A DNA stretch of 64,000 nucleotides from Portulaca oleracea (taxonomy: Eukaryota; Streptophyta; Magnoliopsida; Caryophyllales; Portulacaceae): the NCBI GenBank assembly GCA_029582165.1, contig CM055870.1:50734513-50798512 (forward strand). The letters are read 5' to 3'. The notes beneath the pieces are model-generated. The model saw nothing but the letters and a program-made list of their open reading frames with translations. It searched no databases and had not been told where the DNA came from. Below are positions 54,710-64,000 of the stretch, piece by piece; positions within the stretch are counted from its first letter, which is position 1, and each line of letters opens with the position of its first letter. The position numbers and the translations under genes were made by a program.

Positions 54710-57700
54710 ATAACCATTTAGCTCCACAAAATGGTCGAGTCGTCTAGTAGAAGAGACCGACTCCACTCCCCCATTCCGATCCTACTTCCCCACCGGAGCC
54801 TACAATTGCTCAACTCATGCAACAAGTTATTGATATGCAAAACCGGTTCGAATGTACCCAACAATTGATGGTGAACAGTCAAGGGGCAATCCAACGTCAA
54901 TTGCAAAACTTGGAAGGGACTCTTGGCAACCTTCAACTTCCACCTTATAGGGAGGATGCAAGGGCTCCTCAACGACCCCTTGGGTTGGAAGTGGATCTCT
55001 CGCCCCTACATCAAGAACTCAACATCGGTCCATATAGGGGTGTGTAGACACCGGAATTTGCACCGCTAAAATTTCGACCCGTCAAAACTCAGCAAAGTCA
55101 TTTAGACGAAAATGGGTCATTGGGCCCATGGAATCAGCAATATGATCCCAACAGATCAAAACAGCCCGTGCGATATAATAAAACCCCCGGAGTTTTAATA
55201 GTCAAAAGCAGCCCAAAAGAAAAGCAGGCCCAAGGCGCGCCTCCGACCCAGATAGAAAATAAAACCCGCAGGGGTTTTGACCTCAATAGGAATGCGTCGT
55301 TTTGGCCAGCCACGTCAGCAATCTGTGTGAAGGATATTATAACCGGCAGGGGTTTTGTATTTTCTCTGATTCTGGCGCCAAAAATCATCCCCATGCAAAC
55401 TCCATGATTTTAGCCAACGTGTTTGACCTTCCTTGACCTGCCAAAACCCGCAGGGGTTTTGTGATTGCATGGGAGGGCATGATCGTTGGGATATGTCCCC
55501 CGCCATTTCCCTCCAAAGCATCCATCCCTTCACCTATAAATACCCATTCATTTCTCCATTCATTTCATCAACTATCATCATCCACACTACCAAAACTCTC
55601 TCAAAATCCTCTCATACCTATGTCCATACTTTCTTAAACCCTTTTCTCTAATCATTCATCCACTACCATTATCCATTCGCTTCATCCATAAATTCTCATA
55701 TCCAAATCCTATCCTACCATACCCAAATCTCCACTTCATTCAAGTGTCTTTTAAAGGATTTGTCAAGAAAAGTTTGGTCCATCCATCGACATACCAACAC
55801 TTTAAGTGAGGTTTGAGCATCTTTTATTTCAATCATGTAATTGTATTCGTCTATCGCTTTACATGTACATTATTTTGTAAAACATTTCGGTTTTTTTTTT
55901 TTTTTACATTTGCATGTTCGGAATATAACTTTGTGAAATATATTAAACTTCTCCCCGCTCTTTTTCATTTCAAAGTTCGATTTTAGTAGAGTCTGTTTTC
56001 TAACAGGAGGATTCGAGAGTTCTTATAATTCCCGAATTCGTAACCTTACCCCCGGACCTAGAAATCGGGTTTCGTAGACCGAAGTTATTTACTTTATTTT
56101 ATGGTTTTTCGATTTCCTTAAATCGACTGGCGACTCTTTAATTCTTTTTACAACCAGTTTAATTATTTAAAATATACTAATTTGTATCGAAATAATTAAT
56201 AATTGTTTACTACATTCTTCTCATCGATCCAAGGCTAAATCCGAGATAAAATGGGCTAGAAAATAACAAAACCCCTGCGGGTTTTATCATTTTCTACCCA
56301 ACTTTCTCCGGGCCGAGGAAGCACACGACCCAGTCAAGGAATTATCAAAACCCCTGCGGGTTTTGACAATTCATGGCGGCCCGTTTGCTTCTTCTTGGGC
56401 CTGGATCTGGTGTTTGGGCCGGTATCGAGTCATTATTAAAATATTTCGGTGCAATTTCGGTATTTAAATAATAAAAACAGATTTGTAAATAAATAAAGTT
56501 TCATCACCCCGAAAAGGAATTTCATAAAATAAAAAGTATCCTTATTTAAGGATTAAGCAACCTTAGTTGGCTCCTGATCACCTAAGTAGCGCATCCAAAA
56601 GCCGATCTCCCCTAAACGGGGAACGATTTTCCGGGTCCTACAGGGTGGCGGTGTTCCTTCCACACGAGCTCTACGACCTATAGTCAGACCCCGCAGTCGT
56701 CGTGAACTTGAAGAGGAAGAGTTGAGTGAGGAATCAGATGATGCTTCCTATCATGAGGGTCCCCGTATTCGTAGGCCCCGAGATTATTTGGGCAACCTCC
56801 GGGTAGATCCTCCTATCTTTGATGGTAGTTCCGATCCCGATGAGTTCCTTAATTGGGTGCATGCTATGGAGAAAAAATTTGAACTCAAGGAATATAATAT
56901 GATGAGAGGAAGCAATACAAGGTGGCTACACTTCAACTTACTAAGTATGTCTCCCTTTGGCTAGAGAACCTGAAGAAACAAAGGGCGAAAGAGCAAAAAT
57001 CAAAAATCCAAAGGTCAAAACTCAAGAAGTACTTGATGAAGAGGTTTGTACCCACCAACTATAAGCAAGATCTATACAACAAGTTGTTCTCCCTCAAGCA
57101 AGGCTCCAAAAGTGTTGGAGAGTATATCTGGGAATTTGAGTTGGTTATGATGCGTTGTGATGTAAATGAAACGTCGGAGCAAATGACGGCGATGTTTCTC
57201 AACGGCCTCGATTACGAAATCGCATTGAAGGTAAAACTCTATGAATATGCCTCCATCGACGATCTCTACAAGCTTGCTACCTTCATTGAGGAGAGAGGGA
57301 AGAAGAAGAGGGGTATGGTCAAACCCTTTGAGAAGGGTGGATCTTATGCCAAAGGCAACTCATCCGTGATCAAGAACCCTCCTCTACCTCCAAGACTCCC
57401 TAGGCCTCCCTACCAACACCGGTGGCTCCAAAAGAGCCCTCCAAGAGGCTCGAAGGGAGGAAATGCTTCAAGTGTCATGGCTATGGCCACTTTCAATCGA
57501 ATTTCCCTACCAAAAGGGTTATGAACATGAAAGAAATTGAGGAAATCAAAGAGGTTGTGCAAGAAGAAGTGGATGTGGTGCAAGAAGGGGAAGAAATACG
57601 GGTTGAAGATGTGGAAGAGGAAGTAAATTTCAGCCCACATACGGGACATCTCTTAGTCGTGAGGCGGACCCTTCACCTTGAAGAGGTGCCTCAAGAGAGA

Positions 57701-57760
57701 ACCCAACTAGAGTTGATCTTCCAAACCCGATGCACGGTTCAAGATCGGGTGTGTACATGA
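54710..57760 (+). pseudogene. Gypsy gag, interrupted and frameshifted
   Basis: The N-terminal part (54710-55042) has a coiled-coil-like QLMQQVIDMQNRFECTQQL. After the nested LTR it resumes at 56648 with FDGSSDPDEFLNWVHAMEKK. It shifts frame near 56900 and continues as the capsid region to about 57405. A second shift near 57405-57420 leads to a zinc knuckle CFKCHGYGHFQSNFP, in which the last Cys is Phe, so zinc binding is probably lost. Confidence 0.75.
55043..56642. mobile_element. Solo LTR of 1,600 bp, TSD GGGTG, with mirrored 18-bp motifs
   Basis: It runs from TGTAGACACCGGAATTTGC to TTTTCCGGGTCCTACA, with perfect GGGTG at 55038-55042 and 56643-56647. AAAACCCGCAGGGGTTTT occurs at 55261 and 55443 and its exact inverse at 56268 and 56347. 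Two looser copies lie at 55180 and 55341. TATAAATACCC at about 55540 is TATA-like on +. GACTGGCGACTCTTTAATTC near 56125 resembles sequence seen around Tat/Ogre-type LTRs. Confidence 0.85.
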
Positions 57761-58005
57761 TTGTTGATAGCGGGAGTTGTACTAACGTAGCCTCCACCAA
57801 CATGATTGAGAAGCTCCACCTTCCAGTGATTGCCTATCCTCGTCCTTATGCTCTCAAATGGTTGAATGACTTCGACAAGATAAAGGTAACCCAACAAGCT
57901 AATATTTCAGTTTCAATTGGTACTTACCGTGATGTTGTTTTATGTGATGTGGTACCAATGGATGCTTGTAACCTTTTATTCGGTCGCCCATGGAAATATG
58001 ATTGA
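57730..58005 (+). pseudogene. Gypsy aspartic protease
   Basis: Retropepsin-like domain with active site IVDSGSCTNVAS at about 57763-57798 and the closing LLFGRPW at about 57976-57996. The catalytic DSG is intact. A stop follows at 58003. It normally processes gag-pol in the virus-like particle. Confidence 0.8.
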
Positions 58006-58139
58006 GGGGTGGTTCATGATGGAATGAAGAACACCTACTCTTTTCTTATGAACAAGAATCGAATTGTGCTCGAACCCCTTTCCCCCACCCAACTCCACAA
58101 AAAACACCTGGGGCAGGAAGTGAGAAGAAAAACCACCTT

Positions 58140-59080
58140 ATGAGTGAAACACGGGTCGAGCGAGCTTTGAGCAAGGGCAATAAAGTTCTCACTTTGCTCT
58201 TGCTTGAAAGTAATGAAGGTGAGGTCGTGACACCCATAACTCAACAAATTAAACCTCTCCTCTCCCAATACCCCGACATCTTTCCCGAGGATCTTCCTCC
58301 CGGCCTTCCATCAATTAGGGGCATTGAGCACCAAATAGACTTAGTTCCGGGTTCAGTTCTTCCCAACAAACCGACATACCGTTGCAACTCCGAGGAAACG
58401 AAGGAGCTACAACGACAAGTTGATGAGTCAGTGGCCTGTGGTTATGTGCGTGAGAGCATGAGTTTGTGCTCTGTACCGACCCTACTTATCCCTAAGAAAG
58501 ATGGGACACACCGCATGTGTGTCGATAGCCGTGTCATAAACAATATCACCATCAAATGTCGTTACCCCATCCCTCGGCTTGACGATATCTTGGATGAGCT
58601 CAATGGCTCTTCGGTGTTCTCCAAGATTGATCTCCGGAGCGGGTATCACCAAATCCGGATGAGGGAAGCGGATGAATGGAAGACGGCGTTAAGACCAAGG
58701 GAGGGCTCTATGAATGGCTCGTTATGCCATTTGGGTTTTCTAATGCCCCGAGTACTTTCATGAGATTGATGAATGAAGTGCTTAGATCTTTCATTGGAAA
58801 ATTTGTGGTTGTGTATTTTGATGACATATTGGTGTACTCCAAGAATGAGGCGGATCATGTCCACCATCTTTGTGAAGTGTTCAAGGTGCTCCGAGAGCAA
58901 AAGCTTATGGAAAATTGGAGAAGTGTAAGTTTTTCACCCCGAGGGTCACTTTCCTTGGGTATGTTGTTTCCAAGGATTGCATTTCGATGGATGAAGCAAA
59001 GGTAGAGGCGATTCGGTCATGGCCATCACCGACTACACTCAACGAAGTGCAGAGTTTTCATGGGCTCATCTTTTTATTGG
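58140..59080 (+). pseudogene. Gypsy reverse transcriptase
   Basis: Blocks in order: HQIDLVPGSVLPNKPTYR, VPTLLIPKKDGTHRMCVDSR, FSKIDLRSGYHQIRM, then a frameshift near 58680, [20 protein letters not shown], and YFDDILVYS at about 58814-58840. The catalytic FDD is intact. A further shift near 58915 leads to the thumb ([20 protein letters not shown]). It ends at EVQSFHGL, where RNase H should begin; instead integrase follows at once. Confidence 0.85.
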
Positions 59081-60068
59081 CCCGGTATGGCCGGGGATGT
59101 GCATGATGTGGTGTCCCGGTGTGCGACTTGTCACCGAACCAAGAGTCAATTCCATCAAGGCTTGTATACTCCCCTCCCAAACCCACAAGCACCTTGGGAG
59201 GATATGAGTATGGAGTTCATTCATCCCGTGCACCAAATCCGACGATGCCGATTATGTTGCTCATCTGTATTTTCGGGAGGTTGTGCGTCTTCACGGCATC
59301 CCCCGAAGCATTATCTCAGTTCGGGACTCGAAGTTTGTGGGGCATTTTTGGCGGGCTTTGTGGAAGCTTATGGGCACGAAGCTACTCTTTAGCACCGCTT
59401 ACCACCCCCAAACCGATGGCCAAATCGAGGTGCTCAATAGGATGGTGGGAACTTTATTGAGGAGCGTCATTAAATCCAATGTACAAAAGTGAGACTTGAG
59501 GCTCCCGTTGGTCGAGTTTTCTTAGAACAAGGCTCTATTCCATGCTACAGGGGCGTCCCCCTTTGAAGCCCTCTATGGGGTGAACCCTCTTGCTCCTATC
59601 GACCTCGTCCCGCTCCCCATTGAGGCATGTGTGAGTGTTGAAGCGGAGGTCAAGGCAAGCGAGATGAAGAAGCTCCACCGAACGATGAGGGCGCGTATTG
59701 AAAAGATAAATGAGCTCTACAAGGCTCGTTTCAACAAAAACCGCAAGGCTTACACCTTCAATCCCGGGGATCTAGTGTGGCTCCACCTCCTAAAGGAACG
59801 GTTTCCTTCCAAGCGGAGAAACAAGCTAATGCCGAGGAGTGAGGGTCCCTTTAAAGTCGTGGCTAAGATCAATGAGAATGCCTACAAACTTGAATTGTCG
59901 GATGATATGGGCGACATATCCTCTACCTTCAATGTAGGAGACCTTACACCTTACTTAGGTGAAGAGGATGATGCGGACTTGAGGACAAGTCCTTCTCAAG
60001 AAGGGGAAGATGATCCGGTCCCCTCCCGTGCTCTCCTCAACCTTGATGTGAGTTTCCCGACCCATTAG
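59080..60068 (+). pseudogene. Gypsy integrase, N-terminally truncated
   Basis: It begins within the zinc-finger region (YWPGMAGDVHDVVSRCATCH; the two His are missing). The core first Asp region reads WEDMSMEFI, then a frameshifted stretch and [39 protein letters not shown], a stop at 59490, and the C-terminal GPFKVVAKINENAYKLEL to DLTPYLGEEDD. The last frame is open for 162 codons (59580-60068), the best preserved piece, and it runs over the LTR start. Confidence 0.8.
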
Positions 60069-61134
60069 AAGAGCATTGGGTGAAGTCATGGATGACCGAT
60101 CTCCACATCATCCTCACGTTCTTCCGGGCATTCAATGAAGGCCCTTCCCGAACCTCTGTGGTGTCTCGGGCCATCCCCGAGCCCACTTGAAGACCTCAGA
60201 TCGAGTCGACATCGGAACCAATAATCCTCGAGTCCATTTTCAGCTAAAGGGCTCAGTATTGAGCATGGAAGAAGGCTAGGAAGAATTCATGAGGGAACAA
60301 GTCCAAGCCAAGAGGAACAAGTTGAAGAATATCATGTTTTTGGACAAATTGGACAACAAGATATGATATATCTTCAATATTTTGATTATAATGCCTTTTA
60401 TGTAACTTCGATGACTATGAAATTTGGTGAGCTTATAGTACTCATCGACAGTTTTCCATCAATGTATCATATGACCAAATCGGAGCTAAAACAAAGAAGT
60501 TATGGACGTTAGAAGTCAGAGACGTCGACATGCTTCCATAGGCGCTGGCAGCGCCTCATGCTGTGGTCTCATCCAGGCTTTCTAGCTTAGGCACTAGCAG
60601 CGCCTCCGGAGACGCCACCAGCGTCTAACCCTGTCGAACATTTTTTTTTCACTTTTTTCGGCTATTCTCTTTCCCCCTTCCCACATATATTATATTGGCT
60701 TCTTGGAAAAACTTAGACAATTTTGAATGAAAAACTTTTGGTATTTGCAAACCCTTTCCTTTCAAATCTCTCTCTCTTTATCCTTGAATGTTCTTTCTTG
60801 GTGGTGGGTTGGAGTGCCCCCTTTAGAGTTTGTGGTGTGGACTACCTTTTTCAAGCTTGGTGAGGGCTTTAATGGAGTTTCAATGGGTGTTGGTGGCCAA
60901 GCCTTTATCCATAGTTTGAACTCTAAGTTCAATCTTGGTGAGTATTCTTTATAGATTGTCCATATCTTGTCAGGCTTTTGTTGATTTGGTGTATTTGAGA
61001 TCTAGATCTACTCCATTGTTAGGGTTTGGATGGTGTTGTGAGTTCTACTTGTGGCCATGGATGATGTTGGTGCTTGTAGTCCTTTGGGTTGAATTTTTCT
61101 TATATTTATTGAGTTTCCAATCCTTCATGGATCA
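60011..61134 (+). repeat. 3' LTR of the gypsy element
   Basis: 1,124 bp, TGATCCGG...CATGGATCA, uninterrupted, preceded by AAGAAGGGGAAGA. It serves as the reference for the split 5' LTR. Confidence 0.85.
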
Positions 61135-61139
61135 AATAT

Positions 61140-61640
61140 AAGTCAATAATTTTAAGTGTATGAGTTAGAAGTTTTAAGTATGTGGCAAAATAAGTTAACT
61201 ATGAATACAAACTCGCTCACAAATATACAATTAGGCATGAGTATGCTTAAGTTGGACTTTCGGAGCCCAACCGACTCAATTAAGGAGGCATGGCCAAAGT
61301 TTACTTTAGTATAAAACATGATTAAATTCTAAAAATCGTTTCACATGTAATTCATATATATCTCAAAGCTATGAGTCATAATCTTAGTCCAAACATGATT
61401 AAGTCCATAGCCATAGATATACAACCATTCAATGTATAAACATAGATTTTTTTTCTTAGAGAACTTTCCTTGAGTAAAACTTTATACTTGATATAAAACT
61501 TATAGTCTATAAAACATATGTATCACTTACAACTATGCAAAATCTTATTAACATACATGAATAACCATACAATCAAATACAACAAAGATCTTCACAGTTT
61601 TTGTTACACTAAAGCAAACAATAAACAAAGTTTAATCATC
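61140..61640. other. No gene seen; likely continuation of the minus-strand copia remnant
   Basis: AT-rich DNA between the gypsy target site and the copia protease region. No domain is readable. Confidence 0.35.
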
Positions 61641-62720
61641 ACAAATAAGGTTAAGCTTGAACATAGTCCAACACATAGCCTTTTCCTACAAATGTCCATC
61701 CCTTGGCAAACACATAGTTGTCTCCATCATAAGTTTGGAGAAACCCATGTTTACTCAACAAGAACTCGAAAAGGTGGTTCTTATTCATTTTGGGGCATAG
61801 TACACTTCCTTAAGAGTGAGTTTCTTATCGGAAGTGAATTTTAGATCAACTTGACCAACTCATTAAACTGGTTCCAAAGAATTGTTCTCCGTATAGAGGC
61901 TCTTGCCTTCCTCGACTGCTGAGAAACTTGTGAAGAAGGAATGATTATTGCATACATCTCTAGAGGCACCCGAATCAGCAAATCAAGCATAGGCATCACC
62001 AACTACATTGATTTGGTCTTTGATCATCGCAACGAACTCATTCAACACTTTCTTCCTACCCTTATCATTCTTGTCAGGTAGGCCATGTTTCTTTTTCCAA
62101 AAAGGGCAACCTCGTTTCTTGTGTGTGAGACTCCTACACTCCCAACATAAAGGTTTGTTGGATTCTTGCTATTGTTGGTGTTGGTGTCATTAGGTCTTTT
62201 CTTTTTTCCCTTCTTATTATGGCTAGAATCGCCATCTTATACGACTTGCACTTTAGAAGCATCTTTAGGATCATCCTGCAACCGCAATTCTTCTTCTATT
62301 CGAAAATGGTTAGTCATTGCTTCTTTATTATGTTTGAGAGTTACTTATTATCTTTCCAAGAGGAGGGTAATTTGTCAGCTATGACAAAACTACAATAGAA
62401 TCATTCATGTGTAAGTTATGTTGGCGAAATTACCTAAGATGTGTTGGATTTCATATAACTGGTATAAGATGGATGTCCCTCAATCATACGATAATTCATA
62501 AATTGAGTTACGAGAAAGTTCTTACTAGAAGCATCTTCTGGCATATACTTGTGCGCTAGAGATTCCAATAACTCCTTGGTAATCTCGATATTATAGTAGA
62601 TATCGGAAAGAGAATCCTCCATGTTGTTGCGAATGCAACAGTGAATGATTCTATCATTATCGAGCTTTCGTCTCTTTCTCTTACACGCTAAAGTTTCTTT
62701 CTTGAACTCTTCAGCAATGA
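61640..62720 (-). pseudogene. Ty1/copia gag-protease remnant, minus strand
   Basis: Read on - from 62720: a gag block at 62622-62434 with LLESLAHKYMPEDASSKNF and VTQFMNYRMIEGHPS, then a frame break. A zinc knuckle of the form CWECRSLTHKKRGCP lies near 62150. A protease site FADSGASRDVC lies near 61970, and after it LLSKHGFLQTYDGDNYVF and FVGKGYV near 61700. The DSG triad is intact but stops separate the pieces. Pol is absent. It is unrelated in position to the + strand copia copies. Confidence 0.7.
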
Positions 62721-62739
62721 CAGATATACATCACAAACA

Positions 62740-63899
62740 ATCTTATAAATGCAAAACAGGGAGGGGAGTTTGAAATCGCAACTCAACAAATTGATGAATT
62801 TGATTCTGAGGAAATCTCCAGGAAAGTGAAAGCGAGACAAGTTATTGTGGGTAATGACATTGGGTTTAGACTCTTGGACAACTTTGAGGAAGCCAGTCAA
62901 AATATAGAAGAAGAGATCATCAGGAGCAAAGAGGAAAGAAGCGCTAGCAAGAGGAAAACAAAGAAGATTAAGAGGAATGTCAGAAAGAGAAGCTACTGAA
63001 ATGAGGATCGATCGGGGTGTGGATTGTTTGGGGCACTGGAGCAGCAGGAAAAAGAAGTATGTCGGAGAAACAACTAATCATAATGGGGTTATTGGAGACA
63101 AAGCATGAATCTGTTGACCAAAGAGACATAAAAGATGTTGGGGGAGTGGAGACTTTGGATGGTCACACATCCGAGCTCAGGGAAAGTCGGGTGGTCTCAT
63201 CTTTGGCCAAAATTATGGGGACAGCCTTTGTTGCAGCCCAAACGCCTCTTTGTGTATTTGGTTGTGGGTGATGTGGCTCCTGAGTTCCTAACTGAACAAC
63301 AACCTTGCTTTGGCTGTCAAGCGTATGCAATCAATGCAATCAAGGGGTTTGAGTATAATGTTTTCCTACTCACAGCTGATTCTTTGATTTGGATGTCCCA
63401 CAATATTCGGAAAAGAGGGATATCAAAATTTGGATGTCCCACAATATTCCAAAAAGAGGGATCAAAATTGGTTGTCCCGCAATATTCTGATAAGAGGGAT
63501 CAGAAATTTGGATGTCTCACAATATTCGGTCCGATGAGCAGCTGATGCAGAATTTTTGATCAAATCCCCACCATTTCCAGTTGAGGTTGGGCAGGAGTGG
63601 TTGAAACTGTCATGGGGGAGATCTGAAGAATGTGGATGAAGATCTATGCTGGGCTAGCTGTCGATGGAGAGGTGAGGACAGCTGTAAAGACTTGAGTGAT
63701 ACAATGAATCACATGGATTGTGGTTTTGTAATTTCATGCGTGTAGTGTTGGGCTGCATCATTATTGTCCATCAGTGCAATTAGTGAGTCATTGTATACTG
63801 CAGCCCATTTTGGACACTCATGGTTGTAGTGGGCTTGTGCCCTTGCTTTTTATTGATCTAATAAGGGCGGTTGCCCATAACTTTTTCGAAAAAAAAAAC
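62740..63899 (+). pseudogene. LINE remnant with endonuclease motif and poly(A) end
   Basis: An 80-codon stretch ends in a basic run (SASKRKTKKIKRNVRKRS, about 62934-62997). It is followed by an endonuclease-like MGLLETKHESV at about 63083-63115, the usual N-terminal APE-type motif with its catalytic Glu, then a damaged stretch. Four imperfect copies of a GGATGTCCCACAATATTC-like unit follow (63390-63530). The 3' end reads GGGCGGTTGCCCATAACTTT then about ten A at 63890-63899. No target duplication could be matched and the RT is deleted. Confidence 0.6.
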
Positions 63900-64000
63900 A
63901 ATGGGGTCGATGGACCACATTAGAAATTGAAAATTTTATTATAAATAATATATTTATTAGATAAAAATATGTATTTGTATTGAATAGGCCCCAGAAAAAT

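Larger units (their letters stand above)
49730..61134 (+). mobile_element. Full-span Ty3/gypsy retrotransposon, TSD AATAT
   Basis: The 5' LTR starts TGATTCGG at 49730 and ends CATGGATCA at 54234. The 3' LTR is 60011-61134, with ends TGATCCGG and GGATCA. A perfect AATAT duplication flanks the whole (49725-49729 and 61135-61139). Directly after the 5' LTR, TTTGGTATCAGATC matches the primer-binding site complementary to initiator tRNA-Met. AAGGGGAAGA before the 3' LTR is the polypurine tract. Removing two nested solo LTRs leaves about 6.4 kb. Gag, protease, RT and part of integrase are present but damaged. RNase H is deleted. No chromodomain was seen, so the lineage is left open. Confidence 0.9.

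Noticed and set aside
63135..63545. 136-codon ORF near the right edge
   Set aside because: It crosses LINE endonuclease sequence in a different frame and a short tandem repeat; it is not a separate gene.
1..64000. tRNA, rRNA or snRNA genes
   Set aside because: No intact cloverleaf, rRNA or U-RNA was recognised. Box A/B pairs belong to SINEs, and the USE-TATA pair belongs to a small LTR.

Overview
This window is nuclear DNA from a flowering plant, most likely a eudicot. It is AT-rich and gene-poor, with plant-type introns and dense layers of retrotransposons, MITEs and microsatellites. I cannot fix the species. A Caryophyllales genome is a weak guess from the general look of the repeats.

Only one gene looks complete: a CYP82-type cytochrome P450 on the + strand at 41826-47148. 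It has four exons that join in frame into about 523 residues, and its three introns are full of MITEs and local duplications. A second gene is present only as a beginning: at 7687-7806 on the - strand there is a first exon of a TPS-a (sesquiterpene synthase) type gene, with a TATA box and a splice donor. No later exon was found in the 7.6 kb downstream. A terpene synthase start 34 kb from a CYP82 may be the remains of a terpenoid gene neighbourhood (inference).

Layout. 1-4.1 kb: Stowaway-like MITEs, an RTE-type LINE tail and other inverted-repeat elements. 4.9-6.9 kb: a Mutator-like element with a GC-rich interior and a nested LTR-like block. 7.2-9.4 kb: the TPS exon, more MITEs and a Helitron 3' end. 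11.3-14.2 kb: a palindrome-ended MITE family hit by a foldback element and by a solo LTR, then a hAT MITE. 16.1-24.8 kb: a 5'-truncated Ty1/copia element that contains a hAT element (itself holding a small LTR) and, in its 3' LTR, a complete non-autonomous LTR element whose interior is a degenerate array of a 12-bp palindrome. 24.8-28.6 kb: a Helitron-like 5' end, ATT microsatellites and a TIR element between 0.3-kb direct repeats. 29-36.3 kb: MITEs, a 717-bp solo LTR and two SINEs. 37.5-39.5 kb: a gag-protease-only copia derivative. 41.8-47.1 kb: the P450. 48.3-49.0 kb: a poly(A) retro-insert with 19-bp target duplications. 49.7-61.1 kb: a full-span Ty3/gypsy element with a 3,367-bp and a 1,600-bp solo LTR nested in it. 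61.6-63.9 kb: a minus-strand copia gag-protease remnant and a LINE 3' end.

Many insertions could be bounded to the base because their target-site duplications are still readable: AGAGG, GGTGT, GGGTG, AATAT, CTTAT and AGTAT for LTR elements, 9-10 bp for Mutator-like elements and 8 bp for hAT elements. The order of events can therefore be read directly from nesting.
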